Both the position numbers and the translations under genes were made by a program. Shown here one piece after another: positions 23,279 to 35,400 of a stretch of 64,000 nt of DNA (the first letter of the stretch is position 1; every line of letters starts with the position of its first letter). The DNA comes from Lateolabrax maculatus. Lineage: Eukaryota; Chordata; Actinopteri; Acropomatiformes; Lateolabracidae. Location of the stretch: the NCBI GenBank assembly GCA_031216445.1, contig CM062213.1:1397001-1461000 (forward strand), read 5' to 3'. A model generated the notes under the pieces. The model did no database searches, was not told where the DNA came from, and saw only the letters and a list, made by a program, of their open reading frames with translations.

Positions 23279-23745
23279 TGACAGTGACAGTGGAAGGAAA
23301 AACTCCCTTTAACAGGTAGAAACCTGGAGCAGAACCAGGCTCTGGGTGGAGGACATCTGCCTCCACCCAGTCGGGTTGAAAGGGGGAGAGAGAGGGGGAG
23401 AGGGGAGAGAGAGGGGGAGGACAGACAACATAATAATCAGACTAATAATAATCAGTGCAGCAGTGAGTGTGGAGCAGGAACATGGGGGCAGTAGACGGCC
23501 TGCAGTCACAGATCCAGACTCTACAGATCCAGAGGCACAAAGGAAGGAAAGGAAGAGAAAGTTTTTGCTCAGGTTTTATCTCCTTCTTTCGGTTCCTTAC
23601 AAGCAAATATTGACGAGTTATAATATGAGAAATGGCTGATATTGTTGGTAATGACCAGAACTTCAACTTCACTGTTTTTATTGATTTATTTTAAAATCAG
23701 GACATCAGCAGGCTCTGAGACTCTCAAGCCACCAACAATCATTTC

Positions 23746-25840
23746 AGGGTCAAAGTCACTGAGATCACATATTCATTCATTCATTCATTCATGGACTTTG
23801 GTAGTGGAGAAAACCTCTTGGAGAAGAGACTCTTTAAGTCTTTATTAGTATAAAACACAGTGAATAATTTCTTTCTGCAGAAGGAAAAAGAACTAAAAAC
23901 CAACACCCAATATTTCTGTTTTTATATCTCTCGCTTCACCTCCTGGCCTGATATGACAATCTTCTGTCCCCCTCCTTCCTTAAACACCATGGGTGTTTAC
24001 CAGAACACAGTTCTTGCTTACTTCCTGCTTTGCCAACAACAGATCAGGTTTGATAACATCCTGGCACTCCAGCGCAGGTCACAGTGACCTTGGCAAACTT
24101 GCACAGATATGTCACGCTCACCTCCTGTCCCTTCATGAACTTTTATTTGCTTCACTTCTGTTCTTGTAGATTAAGGCCTTCCAGAGTTACAAGTGGATTA
24201 TATAATATTTATATTTATGCAAAATTAAAATTTTTATTATATGAAAAAACAGAACATACATAATCTTAGTCATAAGAATGACTTTTGTATATTTCATCTA
24301 TGTTTAGATCAATTTCATGTCAGAAGAAAACAAGTATGTAACAAGTTATTAAAATGTTCTGGTGTTCAGTGTGTGACCAAAGTTTAATACGACACTGGAA
24401 TTTTCACCACCAGATATTTAAGTAACTAGGAGAGACTCTAATCAGTGTTTTTATATCCAAAATTAACTAGAAAAATAAAGATAAATATAATATATAACAC
24501 AGAACTAATCTGCGGAGGCACTTTGGCTTCAGAATTTCTGAGTGAATAAAAAAAAGACCAGGGCCTCATTTATAAACATGAAGCAAAAGTGCAAAACTGT
24601 GTGAGATTGATACCACAGTGTACAAGAAATCTAAATATCACCTCTCATGTATCGTATATGAAGGTTTGTTTGCAAAAATGGATAAAAGCCGTTCTTACAA
24701 TGAATTAACAAACACCTGTTTGGTTGAGCCTCCTCGGTGTCATGTCATCTACATCAGGATTATATCAAAAAAAACATTCTTATGTGGTTTAAACATTATA
24801 AACTCATACTGACATGATTCTATCCTACCACAACTGAAACCGCAGCCTGAAGTAGAGCTCTAGCAAGATTTATATTTCCACAATTTTACATAATATCAGA
24901 TTATTAATCCTCAATTACTGATTACAATTGAAAAAAACAAACAAGAAATACATAATTCTTTCTGAAACATTAAGGCACAGCAACACATTGTTGAACATAG
25001 AGGAAAAGAAGACAAATCAAAGGCAAACTGACACTCAGTGAGTAGGCGAGATTTCCTAGTCTGGTCTGCAGGGACTTTGTCCTGCAATTACCTTTCAACA
25101 GTGGCAGCCTCATTTTTATCAGTGGGACTTTAGCAAACTCATGCTGTTGTTGTTGCATGTTATGAAATGTATTCTTATAAATACGGTGGACAGAAAGACA
25201 AATTAAGTTTACAAATGGTGCATCGTTTCATATATATTGTTATCATATATTGTGTTTTATAATGTGTTTATTCTTTATGGCCTTTAGTTTGTTTTAAATG
25301 TCTTGTTTTCACTGTGAAGCCCTTCGTAACTGTGTTTTAAGGTCATCCGGTGCGTCGTGCACATCTGTGACCCTCTCCCCCTCTGTCACTGCTCCACTCA
25401 GATAATTCCTGCCTGTTCTCATCAACCTGAGCTCCAGTGTCCCCTTTCCTCCACCGGTGGCTCAAACACTCTGCCTGTGTAAGGCTGCACGCTCTTCGGC
25501 AACCACTTTTATGTCCGACCACTTCTTATTTATTTGTGAGAGGGTCCGACTCTCTGAGCCGGCACCCTCACAGCGTCCATCGCATGATGCCAAACTTTGG
25601 TTTCATGTTTCACAAATTTATTTTTTTGCCTCTCTGGTTGCGTTTGCCTTGATCGTCTTCATGCAGTCAGCATGAGTGAATATTAAATGAAGGACGTTTC
25701 ACTGTCTATTTATAGGCAAATATGGGCGTTACATGAAGCGAGCAAAGGTGCGCCACATTTGGAGTTGATTGTGATTTATAAAGGGAAACTTTCTAAAGGG
25801 AGTTGTCTCCACTTGTTGTGATTCCTCGGTCAGTCCCTGC
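23746..25840. other. Intergenic sequence and NLR-3 3' flank
   Basis: No gene seen. It contains an (ATTC)n run near 23770-23790. From about 24210 it aligns with 4131-5100 downstream of NLR-2. 24980-25640 is a segment that NLR-2 lacks or has replaced. Confidence 0.55.
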
Positions 25841-25845
25841 TGGAT

Positions 25846-25878
25846 GAACTCCACCTCCCAGTAACATGGCCCAGTCAC
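25846..25878 (-). pseudogene. B30.2 relic downstream of NLR-3
   Basis: The same VTGPCYWEVEF remnant as at 5212-5244, with the same downstream decay. Both genes inherited an already broken B30.2. Confidence 0.5.
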
Positions 25879-25966
25879 AGCTGCTGCTTCAACCTCTGTG
25901 GATCATCAGGACACAGCTGATCCTCTCAACACCTCCACCTTTCTGATCCTCTCACTCTGACAGAGA

Positions 25967-27440
25967 TCACTCCCAGCTGAGGAGAGAAGAAGACAGACAG
26001 CAGAAGTCATGATTCAGTGTTTACAGAGACTCCCTCCATCAGCTGTCAGTCAGTGATGCAGCACATCCAGTATAAAGACCAGCAGGGACTTCAGTCCTGT
26101 TCAGACCAGAAGGGGGGGGGGCTGTGTAGCTCAGCCTGCTTCCTTTCAGCTCTCATGTTAACGTATTGGAGTGAACACACTGAGCTGGAAGAGACTTTGG
26201 GCATCAAGTCTGTTTACTCTGCAGATTTCACTGAAGTACACAGTGGAAATAAAAAGCTGAGGGTCCTGAACGCATCATCACTGCAGAAACAGAGAGACAT
26301 TCACTGCTCACTTTAATGATGGATTTACTGCTGTCAGGGTTCAAAACTGTTAAAAACCAGCGTCTCACTCACAGCTGAATATTTACATCTGATATATATA
26401 TGATGAGGTCCTACATGTTCACACAGAGACTGAACAGCAACACATCAGCTGTGATTACTGGACTTCAGCAGAGGTTCTGGTCTGTACAAAGACCACATGG
26501 TTACTAAATGTAATGATGGTTCTCTGAAATAAGAGCCAGTGGTTTGCAGGCTTCAGTCAGACTGATCTGAGAGCTGTGACAAAGATGAACTGATCAATTC
26601 TTTAGTGTTGAAATGAGAGAACAAACACTCTGAGATCAGATTTGATGGGACGACAGTCTGATGGATGAGGACCACTGTCTCTATACATCTTGTAATGCTG
26701 CCAGCTGTAATCCAGCTTTATTTCCTGCAGACATGAACACAACAACAACAGTCGTCTTCACATGGACTCAAACACATGATCACAACCAGCTTCTGCTGAT
26801 CTGATTGGCTGACTGTTCTCTCTCTCTCTGTCTTTCTGTCCAATCCTGAAGCCCGTCACCGTTCTCCTCTCACAGCTTCACTGAGGAGAGCAGCCGCTGA
26901 GAAGGTTGGAGGTTTACAGGAAATACTGGATCTTTGCTTTGATACTAACTGTGTTTAGTACAATACTGCTGAGACCAGCAGGGACCGACTCCAACCCTCT
27001 ACTGACCTCAGAGTCTCCAGTCTACAGTGTGGACTCTCCTTCAGATCAGACAGCAGCTTCACTCCTGAATCCTGCAGCTTGTTGCCTCTCAGCTCCAGCT
27101 CTCTCAGATGGGAGGGGTTGGACTTCAGAGCTGAGGCCAGAGAAGCACAGCTGGTCTCTGACAACCTGCAGCGACTCAATCTGAATAAAGAATAAATGAT
27201 GGAGATAAAAATAAATTTATAATCCAATCAGATGTGTTGAGGTTTTAAATGTGCAGCTCAACATTACTATGTCCTAATCAATGAGCTTTTCCCTAAAATG
27301 AGTAGAGAGACTTTGTCATTGTGTTATTGTGGATCATCATCATGTCAGCCTTCTACAGACATCATCCAAATGTCAGCACAATTCATAATATTTCATAATA
27401 ACATGCTGCTGATCTCAGGCAAGGCTGGAATCAGACCATC

Positions 27441-27509
<69 letters not shown>

Positions 27510-29353
27510 AATGATCAGATATTATTTGTTAAAACACATTGAAATTACCTGAAACCAAAGAAATATTTCTACTTCAGCAAAATAAACTCCATACATTTTA
27601 ATTAAACCTGAGTTCAGAGGATCTTCTGTATACAGATGTGACCATTTACCAACAATTAGAAACATTCATTTACTTTAACAACTAACAGACGACATTTTCT
27701 ACAGTTTCTTTAAGGAACACAAGTCTTTTGTGACTAAATTTAATACAAGAAACATGAAAATATGAACAAAAACTGATAATTAAACATATGAGATCTATAA
27801 TAGTAACAGAGAGTGAGTGAACTGACCCCAGAGTCTCCAGTCTACAGTGTGGACTCTCCAGAAAACCACACAGCAGCTTCACTCCTGAATCCTGCAGCTT
27901 GTTGTCTCTCAGCTCCAGCTCTCTCAGATGGGAGGGGTTGGACTTCAGAGCTGAGGCCAGAGAAGCACAGCTGATCTCTGACAAACTGCAGCGACTCAAT
28001 CTGAATAAAGAATAAATGATGTGACTTTAGAAGACAGTGTTCCTGCTTGAAATCCTTCAGTGTTTAATAATCTGTTCAGAGCTGAAGAAGGTTTAGAATA
28101 TAGAAGTTTAGAAAATGAAACTCCAAACACCTGAACCCAACAGGATGCAGGTTCAACACTGTAAAATACAAACAGTGAAGAAGAGCTCTCATTAATATTA
28201 ATGACAACGTGCAGTATAATATCAGCCTGATGTCTGCAGTTTAGTGTCACCACAACTTTCACATCATATTAATCTCAGCACAGAAGGAACAAAATGGTGT
28301 CTGACCTCAGAGTCTCCAGTCTACAGTGTGGACTCTCCAGAAAACCACACAGCAGCTTCACTCCTGAATCCTGCAGCCTGTAGTTTTCACTCAGGTCCAG
28401 CTCTCTCAGATGGGAGGGGTTGGACTTCAGAGCTGAGGCCAGAGAAGCACAGCTGATCTCTGACAACCTGCAGCGACTCAATCTGAATAAAGAATAAATT
28501 ATGGAGATAAAAATAAATTTATAATCCAATCAGATGTGTTGAGGTTTTAAATGTGCAGCTCAACATTACTATGTCCTAATCAATGAGCTTTTCCCTAAAA
28601 TGAGTAGAGAGACTTTGTCATTGTGTTATTGTGGATCATCATCATGTCAGCCTTCTACAGACATCATCCAAATGTCAGCACAACATTCATACACCTATTC
28701 ATGTCAACACAGATTAATAACATGCTGCTGATCTCAGGCAAGGCTGGAATAATGATCAAATCAGACATAGTGTTACTTATATTACTTTCATTCTCTTCTG
28801 TTTCCTTTAATTTATGACAAATCATGTGTCAATGCTAAGTCACTATAGAATTCCAAAAAGGACCAATATGAAATAAATAATAATTTATAATACAAATACA
28901 AAACTCAACACCTGTCCCAGCACTGCTCTCATTTCAAACCAATCTTCATCACCACTGTAATCTCCATCAACACAGCTGACTGACTGTGAGCTTCATCCTC
29001 AGTCATCTTTATAACTGGAACAAATGTGCACTGAGCAAAGTGAGATGCATGTTCTCTTAATCTTAAATGTAACCTAGTACATTCCCGTACAAATATAGTT
29101 TATTATGTATGTTAGACCATGGGAGTGAGGACATTTTTGGAAAGTGAGGACATTTTGGCCAGTCCTCACTTTCAGAGACACCTTCAACGGCTGTTTGAGG
29201 GTTCAGACTTGGTTTTAAGGTTCAGGTTAGAATTAAGTTTAGGTTCAGGTCAGGGTAAGGGTTGGGGTCAGGCATTTAGTATTGATGGTTAAAGTTATGG
29301 TAAGGGGCCAGGGAATGCATTATGCCAATGAATGTCCTCACAAGTATAGCTGT

Positions 29354-29410
<57 letters not shown>

Positions 29411-32400
29411 GGGCTTTATGTATAAATGTATAAGTTCCTGTAAAATACTGTGTTCTGAAGATTATGTATAAAGACATTATTCCTGAAAATGTGTTGAAGT
29501 TCTGTTAATTTGTTATATAAAGATGTTTCCCATGTTTTACATAATGATTTAATTTCGCAGCACATGGAAATATAAATCCTGCAGTTTCCTTAATAACATG
29601 AATCCAATGAGTACAGACTAAATTTGGAGCCAAACATTTCAGACAGACACAGACTTCACAATGAGTCTTTGAAAGTCCACAGACAGAAGGTCTGTTAATA
29701 CAGAGAATAAAAAACTATAATAAGTATAATAAAATCTAGTATTTAATTATAAAAACAGACTCTGTGCATCACAAAGCACATTATCAGTCTGTGTCTCAGG
29801 TGGTCAGTCGTTCAGCCTGAGCTGCTCAGCCATTGTGATTTGAAACTTGAGCTCTTCCTGTCCACATGTCAGAGTCTTTGAGCAACATCATGAACCCCAA
29901 ATTGCGGCTTTAGACAAAAGTGTCTGCCAAATGACTGTAATGTAAATGTGTCATATTTTGTGTTGATTTCTATTTGTCAAACTTTATTTTAACATGATGT
30001 TCAAAATCACTGCAGGTTGTAACTGCACACGTATGTATTTACCTCAGTCATGTGCTTTTGTGCACTTTGTGCATCTTTGATGTGTCTTATTATGTCACTC
30101 CATCTTCCATTAAATAAACTGAATGAGTCCTATTGCATTAATGGTCTAATTACTTTATTAAGACTGTATTATTATAATTTTATGGGTAGAAAGATGTTTT
30201 TTCCCAAGTAGAGTTCAGCTGTTCAATAATATAATTTCTTCTCTGAGCTTGGTGGACTGAACTGAACCTACTGAGCTCTCCCTCAGCCCCAGAATGAACC
30301 TGGAGGCCATCCCAGGAGCTGACTGTGTAATGAGCTGCTGTCTGAGTCAATCAGGCGCTAAATAAACAAAGACTGTGGCTGCAAACTTAATGAAAACCAC
30401 AGTTTAAATGTGTGCTGCTATTTTCTCTGCATCTCTTGCCTTTAGTGTTACTGTGGTGAAATGGTGCAGAAAGGAAACACGTTGTCTGACGGTTCATATT
30501 TGCAAACTGATACAATATCTCACATTGAGGTGACCAGATGGAAAAGAATAAAAACATGGGACAAGCTTTAAAAAACACTCTCTATCAGTGAACATTACTA
30601 AAGTAGCTTTGGAATAAACCAGGTTACAGACCAGTCCATTCAAATACTACCAGAGAGAGGGAAAGAGAGAGAGCTTCCTCACCGTTATAAATCAAACAAA
30701 TATCTACTGTAGCAAAACATATGAAAAGACATTCATTTATGGAGACTAAACAATGTAACATCACTCCGTTTATTTAATGAGGTTGGAGACGGGGATGTTT
30801 TGTTTGTTCTTAAAGAGGGAGGATGGCCTCCCCTCACATCCTCTCTCAAATAAAACAGTAATTCTAGATATTGTATAAATTGTGAAAATGGACAGAACAG
30901 TCCTTCATATGAAAGAGCTCAGAACCTGCAGAGAAACAATATAACAGCAATAATTGTATGGAAGCTATAATGAAAAACTTCAACTTCAAGTGATGTTAGT
31001 TCCAGCAGATCACAGATATTACATGTCTGTGTGTCTACATATAAAAATAATAATTAACAGACACATTATATTGAAATATAACTGAAACATTTTAAAAACA
31101 AACTCTAAGTGTCTTAAGTTTTTCTGCTGGATTTGTATCAAACCTCCATCACCCAAAGAAAGATGGTAGGAAGATGACAGAAGATACTTGTGTTCACTAA
31201 CTTGATAGCTACAAACATAAACATTATTTTTGTAGACATTTGTAGTGTTAACATGTAGAATTATTTCAATAAACAGGTTTATTACTAGTTTGAGAAAACT
31301 TTTATAGTGTGGATGTTTTATATTGTGCATATGTGTAAAGTGTGTATCTTTAGTACTGATGGCTTCAGCTTTATGTTGCTTTATAGTGTTGATAATCACA
31401 TCTGGACCTACCGAGCCTTTCTGCAGTTCCTCACAGCTGGAATCAGTCTCAGTCGTCCCTGGTCTGATGTGTTGTACTTCTGCAGGTCCAACTCATCCAG
31501 AACCTCCTCTGACATCTGCAGCATGTAGGCCAGAGCTGAGCAGTGGATCACAGAGAGTTCCTTCTTTGATCTGTTCTCTGACTTCAGGAACTCTTGGATC
31601 TCCTGATGTACTGAGTGGTCGTTCATCTCTGTCAGACAGTGGAAGATGTTGATGCTTCTGTCAGGAGAGATATCATAACTGTTCATCTCTTTCAGGTTGT
31701 TGATGGCTCTCTGGATGGTTTCTGGACTTTTGTCTGTCCGACCCAGCAGGCCTCCTAAGAGTCTCTGGTTGGACTTCAGAGAGAGGCCATGAAGGAAGCG
31801 GACAAACATGTCCAGGTGGCCATTTTTACTTTGAAGGGATTTCTCCATGGCTCTCTTCAGGAAGACATCCAGGGATGGGTTGTTTCCAAAATAAATCTTC
31901 TGGAGAAAAGCCTCTGGGCTTGAGTCCCTGTGTTTGTAGTTTTTCCCCAGGAAGTCCTCTGTGTTCCTGTTGGTGTGACAGTGGAACATGTAGACTGCAG
32001 CCAGAAACTCCTGAATGCTCAGATGAACAAAGCAGTAGACTGATTTCTGGAAGATCACACTCTCTCTCTTGAAGATCTCTGTACAAACTCCTGAGTACAC
32101 CGAGGCCTCTGTGACATCAAGACCAACCTGCTCCAGGTCTTCTTGGTAGAACATGATGTTTCCTTTCTCCAGCTGTTCAAACGCCAGCCTCCCCAGCTTC
32201 AGAAGAACTTTCCTGTCAGCCTCCATCAGCTTCTGTGGACTCGTCTCATGTCCCTCAACATACTTCTGCTTCTTCCTCTTTGTCTGAACCAGCAGGAAGT
32301 GTGAGTACAGATCAGTCAGGGTCTTGGGCAGCTCTCCTCTCTGGTCTGTAGTCAACATGTGCTCCAGAACTGTAGCAGTGATCCAGCAGAAGACTGGGAT

Positions 32401-35400
32401 TAGACACATGATGTGGAGGCTCCTGGAGGTCTTGATGTGTGAGATGATTCTGCTGGACAGATCTTCATCACTGATCCTCCTCCTGAAGTACTCCTCCTTC
32501 TGGGCATCAGTAAAGCCTCGTACTTCTGTTACCCTGCCAACACATGAAGGAGGGATCTGATTGGCTGCTGCAGGTCTGGAAGTTATCCAGACGAGAGCCG
32601 AGGGAAGCAGATTCCCATCGATGAGGTTTGTCAGCAGCACGTTGACTGATGACTCCTGTGTGACATCAGACACGACCTCCTTGTTGTGGAAATCCAGTGA
32701 AAGTCTGCTTTCATCCAGGCCGTCAAAGATGAACAACAGTTTACAGAGAGCGAGCTTCTCTGCTGGGACCTTCTGTAATGTTGGATGGAAAACATGGAGC
32801 AGCCTGAGAAGACTGTACTGCTCATCTTTCATCAGGTTTAGCTCCCTGAACGAAAGCAGAACCACCACACTGACATCTTGGTTTTCCAAGCCCTCTGCCC
32901 AGTCCAGAGTGAACTTCTGCACTGAGAAGGTTTTTCCAACGCCAGCGACGCCGTTGGTCAGAACGACTCTGATGTGTCCCTGTTGGCCAGGTAAGGCTTT
33001 AAAGATGTTGCTGCACTTGATTGGAGTGTCATGGAGGGTCTCCATCTTGGACGCTGTCTCCAGCTGCCTCACCTCATGTTGGGTATTAACCTCTTCACTC
33101 TGTCCCTCTGTGATGTAGAGCTCAGTGTAGATCCTGTTGAGGAGGGTTTCACTTCCTGCTTCATCAGGTCCTTCAGTCACACGTTCACATCTCCTCCTCA
33201 GACTGATTTTATGTTCATCTAAAACCTCCTGCAGACCACCACTCACTGAAAAAGAGAGAAAGGTTTGAGACCAGACGAAGAACATTCGCCAATCTGCTGA
33301 TTATTTTCATTACCAATAAAAAATGATCAATATCAGAATATATAAAAAGTAAATGTTATAAAGAAAACATTGGAAATGCTTCTTTGTGTTTGATTGACAG
33401 CAGAGGCGACAGACTGAGCAGCTTGTCTGCAGCTCTTCATCTGAACAGCTCAGTGTGGCTGTTCCTATCTCCCTGTAACATTGAAAACTGATCCACCGAT
33501 CAAATAATACAGAATATGTTCATGTCTTGTTGTGTAGACCAGTTTTTAATGAATGAAAACCGCTAACAAAGCGCTGTGAATCTCTGTGACAAATTCACTC
33601 CTTTTCCTATAGCTGCTTCACAATAAAAGCTGGTGGAAAACTTTAATGTGAAGCAGCAGCAGGAAATGCTGAGTTTATATCAGCAGCAAATTAACAAAGC
33701 TAGAAGTTAGAAGCTACAAAAATGCTGGCAGGTACAAGGTACAGGGTTCAGTTATTTTAAAGCTGTGACCCCAGGAACCAGATTTTCCCTCGCCTCACAA
33801 AACCTCTGTGGCACATGTCACATGTATAATTTTAGTGTTATTCACTCTTTAACACTGCGTCGATGTGGACATTTTTACACACTGCTTGTATGTGCTATTT
33901 ATAGATCAGAGTATGTTCTTCAATCAGGAGGTTGTTGTCATCTCATGCCTAAACTCCTGTAGCTCCCTCCTGGCTGGTCTGCCTGCATGTGCCATCCGAC
34001 CTCTGCAGCTCATCCAGAATGAAGCAGCCCAGCTGGCCTTCAACCTACCCAAGTTCTCCCAGACTACACTGCTCCTCCCCACCCTGCACTGGCTACAGGT
34101 GGCTGCTCCAATCCCAAGTTTGCTGTCGTGGCTCCACAATGGTGGAACGAGGTCCCCACATCAGGACAGCAGAAACTCTACACATCTTCAGCCTGAAAAC
34201 TCGGAAGCTTAATGTAGAACTTGAAACTGTTCAGCATATTTGATGAAGTTGATGTATTTGCATGATGCTTTCATTTTTTGAGTTGTGTCCACATGTTTAA
34301 ATACACTTATTGTAAGTCTCTTAATAAACTTGAAATGTAGCAGGTTACATTTTTGAGGTGTAAGATGTATAGTCTTACTTTGTACAGTGCTGGTCTGACT
34401 GGCTGTCTGCAGTCCAGCTCTTGTTCTGGATCTTTCTCCACACTGGGGACAGCAGGAGTCTCCTGATGAAGCAGACTGGTCCCAGTATGAGGTGATGCAG
34501 CGTCTGCAGAACCAGTGTCCACAGCTGGTAGAGACTGGATCCTTCAGGACGTCTTGACACAAAGCACAGCAGGACGGCTGCTCCTCCACAGGAACATGAC
34601 TCCTCTTCCTCTCTCTGTGAAGACATTTCTTTATTACTAAAATTATTTGTTCATTGTATCAGGATTTGTTTCAGATGGTCACAGAGGAGGAAAAGTGTTT
34701 TTCTTTCTGTTTGAATTCAGCCTTCAGTCTGTGATGAAAATGATTGTTCTTTTTATTTCAACTCTCCTTCTTTCATAAACACTAATTAAAATTCTAAAAC
34801 TTGATGCTTGATGCTTCAGACACATCTTCAGCCCGGCAGCACAGAAGATCTCTACAATCACCACAGTTTCAAGGTGGGCACCAAGATTAATGTCACCAAT
34901 TCAGGATCCAACCAAATCTCTCACAATCTCCCCTTCTGTTCCTGAGTTATGGTGATAAAAATAGCCAGAAAAGTGTTTTTGCAGAACATTATGATGTCAC
35001 AGTGAAGTTGACCTTTGACCAAGATGGCGCCGTGGAAGGCAGCCTTGGTACTGCGCTCTCTGCTACCTTTCCTGTTTTGTTTATTTGTTTGATTTCCAGC
35101 TCTCCCTCTCTGATCACATTCAGCAGGGAGGAACTTTGAAACCTCCAACTATCCACTGGTCCTGTTTTTCATGAACCTGAAAGTTTTACAGAGCTTTTGG
35201 TTGGAGGAGCGGCGGCTCTCTATGGGATATCTGGAGACGCTGATGGGGGAAGCGAGCAGGAACTCGTTAAACTGCGGCGCCGAGGATTTCAAACTGCGCT
35301 GCCGTCAATCCATCTGGCGAATGTCCGCTCTCTGGCCAACAAGATGGAGGAACTGCTGCTCCTCAACAGAGCAAACACGACTTTAGCAGATCCGCCGCCC

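Larger units (their letters stand above)
20028..23745 (-). repeat. Tandem copy of the NLR-2 5' module (orphan promoter module)
   Basis: 20028-23745 repeats, in order, part of the RING to first-exon intron, a first coding exon, intron 1, a 5'UTR exon, TG repeat, gypsy relic and dispersed repeat of 13176-20027, but without the LINE and the 690-bp insert. 20906-23278 against 16573-18940 is almost base-identical. The junction ACCAACAATCATT followed by GCGAATGTCC at 20027/20028 marks the duplication point. It has no RING, NACHT or LRR exon of its own. Confidence 0.85.

Noticed and set aside
29201..29310. Telomere-like GGGTAAGG repeats
   Set aside because: They are irregular and part of a known-looking TG-linked dispersed repeat, not TTAGGG arrays.
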